Positions 14,272 to 19,477 of a stretch of 19,477 bases of DNA are shown here, piece after piece. Position 1 is the first letter of the stretch; each line of letters opens with the position of its first letter. A program made the translations under genes and the position numbers. The stretch covers positions 1 through 19,477 of the forward strand of contig CAVGCY010000036.1 of assembly GCA_963627915.1 (NCBI GenBank), given 5' to 3'. The notes beneath the pieces were generated by a model. That model saw only the letters and a list, made by a program, of their open reading frames with translations. It did no database searches and was not told the origin of the DNA. Source of the stretch: CALACW01 sp963627915. Lineage in GTDB: Bacteria > Bacillota > Clostridia > Oscillospirales > Acutalibacteraceae.

Positions 14272-14302
14272 TTCCTACATAGTAAAGCAAATGTAAAAAA
14301 TA

Positions 14303-14338
14303 TGCCTCGGAGGTTACTCCGAGGCGTTTTTCCTTTTT
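14303..14338 (+). terminator. Terminator of dockerin copy 2
   Basis: Stem GCCTCGGAG (14304-14312) / CTCCGAGGC (14317-14325) with GTTA loop, then GTTTTTCCTTTTT. The tail is better than that of copy 1. Confidence 0.85.
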
Positions 14339-14443
14339 AACAAGGTTTATGTGTTTATTTGACTAAAATTCGTCTTTTTTTTGCCGCAAAACAGGTCTGA
14401 AGTGTTGCAATTGTAAAAAATAATTAATTTTAATATATTGCAC

Positions 14444-14472
14444 TTGAAAATTTTGTTAATATGGTGTAAAAT
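14444..14472 (+). promoter_or_regulatory. Promoter of the amino-acid permease
   Basis: TTGAAA (14444-14449), 17-bp spacer, TAAAAT (14467-14472). The leader (from about 14479) can fold AGGGCT (14494-14499) with AGCCCT (14526-14531) around an inner stem GATCG/CGGTC, ending just before the AAAGGAG ribosome site. Confidence 0.65.
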
Positions 14473-14552
14473 ATACGTTGCATCTATACATTAAGGGCTG
14501 ATCGCTAAATTCGGTCGGTAAAGTAAGCCCTGTGAAAAAAGGAGATTTTTTG

Positions 14553-16016
14553 ATGACAGAATTAAAAAAACGATACGGCCTGATAACCGCTATCTGCATG
14601 GTTGTCGGTATTGTTGTCGGATCGGGCGTATTCTTTAAAGCGCAGACGATTTTAAAGGCAACGAACGGCGATATGCCTATGGGTATACTGGCATGGATTG
14701 TCGGCGGCACGGTAATGATTATCTGTATACTTGCATTTGCTCTCATGGCGCAGAAGTATGAAAAAGTTAACGGACTTATCGACTACGCCGAGGCGGCCGT
14801 GGGAAGCAGATACGCGTACATGGTAGGCTGGTTTATGTCCTCCATTTACCTTCCTACTCTTACGTCCACTCTTGCCTGGCTGAGCGCAAGATATACGCTT
14901 GTTTTTGTAAATTCCGTAAATCCCGGATTTTGCGACGATCCCGTTACGGGCCCGGAATGTCTTGCTCTGTCGGGAATGTTTCTTGTCATAAGCTATGCTC
15001 TTAATGCTCTTTCGCCCAGGCTTGCGGGTAAGTTCCAGGTTTCGACAACGGTTATAAAATTCATTCCTCTTGTTCTTATGGCTGTTGTTGGAATGATATA
15101 CGGTCTTACTCATTCGTCTGCAGAGAGTGTTGATACATCTGTTCTTGCGTCTAATTTCGCTACCACGTCGGGAGATTTCAGACCGTTTTTCGGCGCTGTT
15201 GTTGCTACCGCCTTTGCATATGAGGGTTGGATTATCGCAACGTCGATAAATGCCGAGCTTAAGAATGCAAAGAAAAATCTTCCCATTGCTCTTGTTGCCG
15301 GAGGAATTATTATAATCAGCATTTATGTTTTGTATTACATAGGCGTTGCCGGCGTTGTCAGCGTTGAAACTCTTATCGAGGACGGCGCAACTGCCGCGTA
15401 TGTTCATCTTTTCGGCTCGGTATTCGGAAATATTCTCAATCTTTTTGTTGCAATTTCATGCATGGGAACGCTTAACGGTCTTATGCTCGGATGCACAAGA
15501 GGTCTTTATTCGGTCGCTGTCAGAGGTTACGGTTTTTCAAGCGAAACTTTTGCGCAGGTTGACGAAAAGACAAATATGCCCGCTAACTCTTCTATTTTCG
15601 GCGTTCTGATGTGCTCAATCTGGCTCGTATTCTTTTACGGTTCAAATCTTGTCGCCAAGCCGTGGTTCGGCTTATTCAGCTACGATTCGTCCGAGCTTCC
15701 CATAATCACAATTTATGCGTTCTATATTCCGATATTCATTGTATTTATGATTAAGGCAAAGGATGTAAACCCCGTTAAGCGTATAGTATCCTGTTCGCTT
15801 GCGACGGCGTGTTCAATATTTATGGTATTCGCGGCTATTTATTCGCACGGATATCTGCCTATGAAGACGGCTGCGGCTGAGGGTAAATTTTCCTGCCCTG
15901 TTCTGTTCTATCTTATAATGTTCGCCGTTATAATGATAATCGGCGCATGCTTTATGAAAAAGAAAAATCCCGAAGAATCGGGTAAAAAGAAACAGGCTGT
16001 GAAGTCAAAAAAATAA
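14553..16016 (+). CDS. APC-superfamily amino-acid permease
   Basis: A 487-residue membrane protein with about 12 hydrophobic segments. The first helix carries the broken-helix motif GIVVGSGVFFK (residues 19-29) typical of the APC amino-acid/polyamine/organocation family (LAT/SteT/basic amino-acid branch), where the glycines line the substrate site. The charged Lys/Glu C-terminus is cytoplasmic. The transported amino acid cannot be told. The frame is open to a GTG at 14532, but AAAGGAG (14538-14544) lies eight bases before the ATG at 14553, which is therefore chosen. It is a single gene with its own promoter and a terminator at 16030-16065, convergent with the TetR gene. Confidence 0.88.
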   Translation: MTELKKRYGLITAICMVVGIVVGSGVFFKAQTILKATNGDMPMGILAWIVGGTVMIICILAFALMAQKYEKVNGLIDYAEAAVGSRYAYMVGWFMSSIYLPTLTSTLAWLSARYTLVFVNSVNPGFCDDPVTGPECLALSGMFLVISYALNALSPRLAGKFQVSTTVIKFIPLVLMAVVGMIYGLTHSSAESVDTSVLASNFATTSGDFRPFFGAVVATAFAYEGWIIATSINAELKNAKKNLPIALVAGGIIIISIYVLYYIGVAGVVSVETLIEDGATAAYVHLFGSVFGNILNLFVAISCMGTLNGLMLGCTRGLYSVAVRGYGFSSETFAQVDEKTNMPANSSIFGVLMCSIWLVFFYGSNLVAKPWFGLFSYDSSELPIITIYAFYIPIFIVFMIKAKDVNPVKRIVSCSLATACSIFMVFAAIYSHGYLPMKTAAAEGKFSCPVLFYLIMFAVIMIIGACFMKKKNPEESGKKKQAVKSKK

Positions 16017-16029
16017 TTGTACATATATA

Positions 16030-16065
16030 AAGCCGGAACTGCGCTGAATGAGGCAGTTCCGGCTT
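16030..16065. terminator. Shared terminator between permease and TetR gene
   Basis: A perfect 13-bp stem, AAGCCGGAACTGC (16030-16042) / GCAGTTCCGGCTT (16053-16065), midway between two convergent genes. T-rich sequence lies on both sides, so it can serve both. Confidence 0.8.
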
Positions 16066-16087
16066 ATTTGCTGTTTTAACTTATTCT

Positions 16088-16723
16088 TTATTTGCTTTCG
16101 TCAATAAAAAAATCCTTGTTTTTCATCCGAACGCTTCCGAGTACGTACGTCATACTCAAAAATGCCGCCATTTCGTTTGCCGGAACTTTCATTCCGTCGT
16201 TGAGCCATTCTATTACCGAACCCTGTATTGCATTTATCGCAAAAACGGTAAGGTAATAACGAGAATCTGTCGGTTCGTATTTAAGCTTTGAGTCCGGGAC
16301 GTTCTCAAGCAGCGAATCGAGAATTTTTTTAGCAAGCTTATTCTGACAGTCGTTTATAATAACGAATTTGCAAATTTCAGAGTTTTCCATGCCAAATTCA
16401 AGAAAACGCTGTATGTAGCTTGTGTAGTCGCTTAATTTGTTGAATTTAAGGTCTGTCTGTATGAGCTTTGTATCAATCACAGAGTATATTTCATTCTGAA
16501 TCTGCTCCATCATGTCATAAATGTCCTTATAATAAAAATAGAATGTGGAGCGGTTTATTTCAGCCTTCTGTGTAAGCTCGGTTACGGAAATATCCTTTAT
16601 ATCTTTTTGTTTTATAAGTTCAAAGAGCGCGTTTCTAAGCCCTTTTTTAGTTTTCTGAACACGGCGGTCGTTTGTCTTGTACTTGTTAAGTCGTGCTGTC
16701 GGTCTGTTTTCTGCTGCAGACAT
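16088..16723 (-). CDS. TetR/AcrR-family transcriptional regulator
   Basis: About 211 residues. After a basic N-terminal arm, helices from about residue 25 to 70 form a TetR DNA-binding domain with the recognition part VTELTQKAEINRSTFYFYY (47-65). The C-terminal all-helical domain resembles the DhaS-like group and would bind a small ligand. The frame is open to 16798, but the gene's own -10 box lies in that extension. The ATG at 16723 with GAGGG nine bases upstream is preferred. Its promoter contains a perfect inverted repeat, so self-repression is likely. Possible targets are the acyl-CoA ligase upstream on the same strand or genes outside; the sequence does not settle this. Confidence 0.85.
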   Translation of the reverse strand: MSAAENRPTARLNKYKTNDRRVQKTKKGLRNALFELIKQKDIKDISVTELTQKAEINRSTFYFYYKDIYDMMEQIQNEIYSVIDTKLIQTDLKFNKLSDYTSYIQRFLEFGMENSEICKFVIINDCQNKLAKKILDSLLENVPDSKLKYEPTDSRYYLTVFAINAIQGSVIEWLNDGMKVPANEMAAFLSMTYVLGSVRMKNKDFFIDESK

Positions 16724-16780
16724 TCCTGTACACCCTCTTACAACTTTGTTGATTTTTTTGTAAATCGAACTTATAAATAC

Positions 16781-16809
16781 ATTATATGATATTATCATAC
16801 TAAAATCAA
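16781..16809 (-). promoter_or_regulatory. Promoter of the TetR gene
   Basis: On the minus strand: TTGATT (16804-16809), 17-bp spacer, TATAAT (16781-16786). It lies about 60 bp upstream of the chosen ATG. Confidence 0.75.
16785..16799. promoter_or_regulatory. Candidate TetR operator
   Basis: A perfect inverted repeat, TATGATA (16785-16791) / TATCATA (16793-16799), with a one-base centre, placed between the -35 and -10 of the TetR promoter. Position and symmetry suit a TetR dimer acting as a self-repressor. It is AT-rich, so chance cannot be excluded. Confidence 0.5.
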
Positions 16810-16931
16810 TACTTATGCCATAAAAACATCAAAAAAATACAATATAATTAATATATTATTAATAATTATTTATTAAATAGTCTTTTTTTGCTTTAGTATG
16901 GATAAAAAAATTTTGAGGTAAAAAAACGACA

Positions 16932-17147
16932 AAGACAATTTTTGAAAAACAGGCGGTAAACTCAATTTATATCTTACCGATATTGAAGAACAGGCTCAAA
17001 ATCTTTTTTTTCTCGGCCGGTAAACGACCTCGTCGAAAAAAAGCGGTCGAAGAACTTAAAAACAACCGATATTATGTGTGGGTGCGGAAGATGAATAATA
17101 TTCGCAATCGTGCAACGGATGTTGTGAACGCGGAATTTTACGCTTAA
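16932..17147 (+). pseudogene. tnpV: Decayed fragment of transposon gene tnpV
   Basis: Read in shifting frames, this stretch encodes TIFEKQ-GG (from 16935), GKLNLYLTDIEEQAQNL (from 16955), and finally WVRKMNNIRNRATDVVNAEF before a stop at 17145-17147. These match, from memory, the start, middle and end of the clostridial transposon protein TnpV, including the invariant MNNIRNRA near its C-terminus. At least two frameshifts and a large internal deletion leave it non-functional. It has no promoter or ribosome site. It marks a past visit by a Tn4451-like or other clostridial mobile element. Confidence 0.75.
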
Positions 17148-17148
17148 A

Positions 17149-17188
17149 AAGCCCGAACTCCGTTTTGTTTAAGAGTTCGGACTTTTTA
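17149..17188. terminator. Terminator after the acyl-CoA ligase gene
   Basis: AAGCCCGAACTC (17149-17160) pairs with GAGTTCGGACTT (17173-17184) with one mismatch. On the minus strand it is followed by TTTTTAAGC, 10 bp beyond the ligase stop; on the plus strand by TTTTA. Confidence 0.75.
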
Positions 17189-17194
17189 TGCGAA

Positions 17195-18835
17195 TTAATT
17201 TTTAATTTCGTTTTGCTGAGCTACAAGGCTGTCGCCGCAGTAGATTTTACGAAGCGTCGGCTTTTCGATTTTGCCTGTGGGGTTTCTCGGAATATCGGCG
17301 AATATTATTTTTCTCGGGCGTTTATAGCGCGGAAGATCAAGACAAAACTCGTTTACTTCGTCCTCTGTGAGCGTTTTGCCTTCTTTTATCTCGATGACGG
17401 CTGCCGCAATTTCGCCGAGCCGTGCGTCCGGCAGACCGATGACGGCCGCATCCTTAATTGCGTCGTTCTTTCTCAAAAAGTCCTCAATCTGAACGGGATA
17501 AAGATTTTCTCCGCCGGAAATAATAACGTCCTTTTTACGGTCTACGAGATATATGAATCCGTCGTTGTCCTTTTCGGCCATATCGCCGGTATAAAGCCAA
17601 CCGTCCCTGAGAACCTCGTTTGTGGCTTTTTCGTCATGGTAGTAGCAAACCATAACTCCCGGACCCTTTACTGCAAGCTCACCGACCTCGCGGGGCTTTG
17701 TTTCGTTTCCGTCGGACGCGATAATTTTTGCCTGCCAGCCGAATCCGGCTTTTCCTATCGCTCCGACCTTGTCTATGTTCTCAACGCCGAGATGTACGCA
17801 TCCCGGACCTATCGATTCGGACAAACCGTAATTCGTATCGTATTGATGATGCGGAAATACTTTTTTCCATCGTTTGATAAGACTGGGCGGAACGGGTTGT
17901 GCTCCTATGTGCATGAGCCTCCATTGATCGAGCTTATAATCCTCCGGCTTTAAATCGCCCCTGTCGATGGAGTCGAGGATATCCTGCGCCCACGGTACGA
18001 GAAGCCATACGATGGTACATTGCTCGTCTGAGATTGTTTTGAATATCCACTCGGGTTTAATGCCTTTTAATATAACGGCTTTTCCCCCGACAAGCAGGCT
18101 GCCGAACCAGTGCATTTTCGCTCCCGTATGGTAAAGCGGAGGCATACAGAGAAATACGTCGTTTTTCGTCTGAGAATGATGGTTCTGCTCTGTCATTGCG
18201 GCGTGCATAAGCGCGCGGTGTTTGTGAAGAATAGCCTTTGGAAAGCCCGTTGTTCCAGATGAAAAATAGATAGCCGCCTCGTCGTCGTCCGTGAGCTTTA
18301 TAGCGGGAGCTTTCGTGGAACAGTAGCTTACTAATTTATCGTAGCTTTCCGTAAATGTGGGGCAGTCCGCGCCGACATAGAGCCAGGTTTTTACCCTGGG
18401 AATCCTGTCATATATTTCTTCAACTCGTCCCGTAAATTCAGGACCGAAAACAATTGCGTCCGCGTCGGCTAATTTTAAGCAGTATTTAATTTCGTCCGAG
18501 GTATATCTGTAATTGAGCGGAACGGCAAGCGCGCCCGTTTTGAGAATACCGAAGTATATGGGAAGCCATTCAATACAGTTCATTAAGAGAATCGCAACCT
18601 TATCGCCCTTTTTTACTCCTCTGGTAAGAAGCAGGTTTGCAAATCTGTTGGCTTTTTTATTAAATTCGCTCCAGGTTATCTCCTGACGGTATGATTCACA
18701 ATTGCTTGTTTCTATAAGAGAATATTCTCTCCATGTCATACGGCTCTGCTCCTCGAGTTTTGGGTTGATCTCGACAAGTGCGCAGTCGTTCGGATAAAAA
18801 TCCGCATTTTTTTGTAAAATTTCTGTAATCGGCAT
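17195..18835 (-). CDS. AMP-forming acyl/aryl-CoA ligase (ANL superfamily)
   Basis: A 546-residue adenylating enzyme with all ANL core motifs: SSGTTGFPK (192-200) for ATP phosphate, YGLSE (336-340), YTGD (415-418), the hinge DRKKDVIISGGENLYP (432-447) and the adenylation lysine K522 in NPTGKIEK. It activates a carboxylic acid with ATP to an acyl-AMP, then forms the CoA thioester. There is an N-terminal insertion with two look-alike segments, MTWREYSLIE (33-42) and ITWSEFNKKA (53-62). The acid is not fixed by sequence. A tyrosine T-box directly upstream argues for an aromatic or amino-acid-derived acid (inference). GGAGGAG precedes the ATG. It is a single gene ending at the terminator at 17149. 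Confidence 0.9.
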   Translation of the reverse strand: MPITEILQKNADFYPNDCALVEINPKLEEQSRMTWREYSLIETSNCESYRQEITWSEFNKKANRFANLLLTRGVKKGDKVAILLMNCIEWLPIYFGILKTGALAVPLNYRYTSDEIKYCLKLADADAIVFGPEFTGRVEEIYDRIPRVKTWLYVGADCPTFTESYDKLVSYCSTKAPAIKLTDDDEAAIYFSSGTTGFPKAILHKHRALMHAAMTEQNHHSQTKNDVFLCMPPLYHTGAKMHWFGSLLVGGKAVILKGIKPEWIFKTISDEQCTIVWLLVPWAQDILDSIDRGDLKPEDYKLDQWRLMHIGAQPVPPSLIKRWKKVFPHHQYDTNYGLSESIGPGCVHLGVENIDKVGAIGKAGFGWQAKIIASDGNETKPREVGELAVKGPGVMVCYYHDEKATNEVLRDGWLYTGDMAEKDNDGFIYLVDRKKDVIISGGENLYPVQIEDFLRKNDAIKDAAVIGLPDARLGEIAAAVIEIKEGKTLTEDEVNEFCLDLPRYKRPRKIIFADIPRNPTGKIEKPTLRKIYCGDSLVAQQNEIKN

Positions 18836-19146
18836 TGCTTTCTCCTCCGAAAATTATAATAAAAACGCCCTCCGACCTGTATTAAGTCGGAGGGCGGGAA
18901 AATCCGCGGTACCACCTCGGTTCGCCGTTAAAAACGGCCTCATGGATACAGGATGAAAACATCTGTATATCCGTTTGCTGTAACGGGCAAACCCGGTATA
19001 GCCTACCGAATCGTTCGGTATACGGCTCTCGGGATGTATTCGCAAAATGATTACTGCTGCTGTCTTGCACCGTCCGACAGCTCTCTGCAAGCCTTAATCA
19101 AAGCTACTTCTTCCCGGTCAACGCCTGTGGCGATATTAAAAAGATT
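18836..19146 (-). ncRNA. T-box riboswitch leader, tyrosine specifier (UAC)
   Basis: A complete T-box leader reading leftward into the ligase. Stem I shows the AGUA loop-E strand (19105-19108), the AG-bulge AGAGAG (19081-19086), the distal GGUGCAAG (19064-19071), and on the 3' side GCGAA-UAC-AUCCCGAG with UAC at 19036-19038 as specifier codon. The T-box/antiterminator GGUGGUACCGCGG lies at 18904-18916 and the intrinsic terminator at 18861-18896. In this class, uncharged tRNA matching the specifier stabilises the antiterminator through its NCCA end, so transcription continues when tRNA-Tyr is uncharged. The specifier is read by position relative to AGUA and the following purine; Tyr is well supported but was not folded by software. 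Confidence 0.92.
18861..18896 (-). terminator. T-box regulatory terminator
   Basis: A perfect 11-bp stem, CGCCCTCCGAC (18866-18876) / GTCGGAGGGCG (18886-18896), with a T5 tail on the minus strand, ending 26 bp before the ligase ATG. The competing antiterminator is formed with the T-box sequence at 18904-18916. Confidence 0.92.
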
Positions 19147-19152
19147 AAATTA

Positions 19153-19181
19153 AATATAACACTCTTTTTTGCTGTTGTCAA
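19153..19181 (-). promoter_or_regulatory. Promoter of the T-box/ligase transcript
   Basis: On the minus strand: TTGACA (19176-19181), 17-bp spacer, TATATT (19153-19158). Transcription should start near 19146, at the foot of T-box stem I. Confidence 0.82.
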
Positions 19182-19191
19182 GCATTATTTT

Positions 19192-19360
19192 TCAGGGTTT
19201 ATAACATTCGATAATTTCTGCCGAATCGGAAGAAACGGTGAATTTGTCCTTACAGCAGTCGGGAATCAGGAAATAATCGCCTTTTTTTATATCTTTTGAA
19301 TATTCCTCGGACGTGATCTCGGCGTTTCCGTTTGTAACGACATAAACGCGGGAGTTTGAC
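19192..19360 (-). pseudogene. C-terminal remnant of a mannose-6-phosphate isomerase-like cupin
   Basis: On the minus strand, about 52 codons read RVYVVTNGNAEIT...IKKGDYFLIPD...EIIECYKP and stop at 19192-19194. The GDYFLIP core and the preceding turn resemble the C-terminal cupin strand of Firmicutes class I mannose-6-phosphate isomerase. Upstream the frame meets a stop codon at once (about 19366-19368) and the sequence becomes a hairpin/AT-rich region, so the rest of the gene is missing. No start codon or ribosome site is present. The family call rests on a short segment. Confidence 0.55.
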
Positions 19361-19386
19361 AGTTAAGAGAGGTAAAAAAGCGAGCG

Positions 19387-19411
19387 AAGCCTTACAGGGC
19401 TTTATTTTTTT
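19387..19411. terminator. Small hairpin with T-tracts on both sides
   Basis: AAGCC (19387-19391) / GGCTT (19398-19402) with a 6-nt loop; T7 follows on the plus strand, and a T6 lies a little farther on the minus strand. It sits inside a segment bounded by TTTGACA (19355-19361) and TGTCAAA (19411-19417). Confidence 0.45.
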
Positions 19412-19432
19412 GTCAAATTTCCGAAAAAGTAC

Positions 19433-19461
19433 TTGTAGTATGGTGTGGTATATGATATAAT
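19433..19461 (+). promoter_or_regulatory. Rightward promoter leaving the window
   Basis: TTGTAG (19433-19438), 17-bp spacer, TATAAT (19456-19461), with an extended -10 TGA just before it. It should drive a gene starting beyond 19477. Confidence 0.65.
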
Positions 19462-19477
19462 ATATCAGGGTGAATCG

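Larger units (their letters stand above)
12877..14288 (+). repeat. Direct repeat of 585 bp, two identical copies
   Basis: Copies at 12877-13461 and 13704-14288, separated by 242 bp of mostly unrelated sequence. The identical block covers the coding region exactly plus 17 bases downstream. Confidence 0.9.

Noticed and set aside
12877..14288. Assembly artefact as the cause of the dockerin duplication
   Set aside because: Each copy has different promoter spacer, leader, post-stop bases and terminator tail, which a duplicated contig end would not show. Long reads would still be the final test.
16724..16798. N-terminal extension of the TetR protein
   Set aside because: It would include the gene's own -10 box and lie largely upstream of the expected transcript; GAGGG supports the ATG at 16723.
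17165..17953. Long plus-strand open frame (262 codons) opposite the ligase
   Set aside because: It is antisense to a gene with all ANL motifs, has no ribosome site or recognisable motif, and begins in the ligase terminator.
18854..19153. Small open frames on both strands in the T-box leader
   Set aside because: The sequence is explained by a structured RNA; the frames lack ribosome sites and cross the terminator stem.

Overview
The window looks like the chromosome of an anaerobic, probably gut-associated member of the Clostridia (Oscillospirales/Ruminococcaceae type). The evidence is clostridial sigma-A promoters (several TTGACA-N17-TATAAT) and strong AGGAGG-like ribosome sites, a T-box leader, a C_GCAxxG_C_C redox protein beside an Mrp ATPase, a sodium-pumping oxaloacetate decarboxylase, an ECF-type BioY, L-fucose genes, dockerin proteins and a relic of the clostridial transposon gene tnpV. 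I cannot name a species.

Layout, left to right. Positions 1-215 hold only terminators. Positions 216-2343 (minus strand) carry a TIM-barrel protein of unknown function, and an overlapping pair of a C_GCAxxG_C_C protein and an Mrp/NBP35 ATPase. A back-to-back promoter pair sharing a palindrome drives mrp to the left and an HD-domain phosphohydrolase to the right (2472-3074). A convergent bioY follows. Positions 3845-8182 (plus) look like one transcription unit: a lipoprotein, a rhamnulokinase/fuculokinase-type sugar kinase and L-fucose isomerase, closed by a strong terminator. Positions 8358-12545 (plus) form the oxaloacetate decarboxylase operon: carboxyltransferase, gamma subunit, separate biotin carrier, beta subunit, then a HAD phosphatase. 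Next come two tandem dockerin genes that are identical base for base, each with its own promoter and terminator, then an APC amino-acid permease.

The right third (minus strand) holds a TetR-family regulator with a candidate operator in its own promoter, a decayed tnpV fragment, an AMP-forming acyl-CoA ligase and a complete T-box leader directly upstream of the ligase. The leader's specifier reads UAC (tyrosine). At the right edge are a truncated mannose-6-phosphate-isomerase tail and a rightward promoter leaving the window.

The most unusual items are: (1) a tyrosine T-box controlling an acyl/aryl-CoA ligase rather than a tRNA synthetase, which suggests aromatic-acid activation linked to tyrosine starvation; (2) two identical minimal dockerin proteins with no catalytic domain, whose flanks have diverged while the genes have not, pointing to gene conversion; and (3) the TetR operator and tnpV relic around the ligase, showing the locus has been rearranged. 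All functional statements rest on reading motifs by eye; no database search was run.
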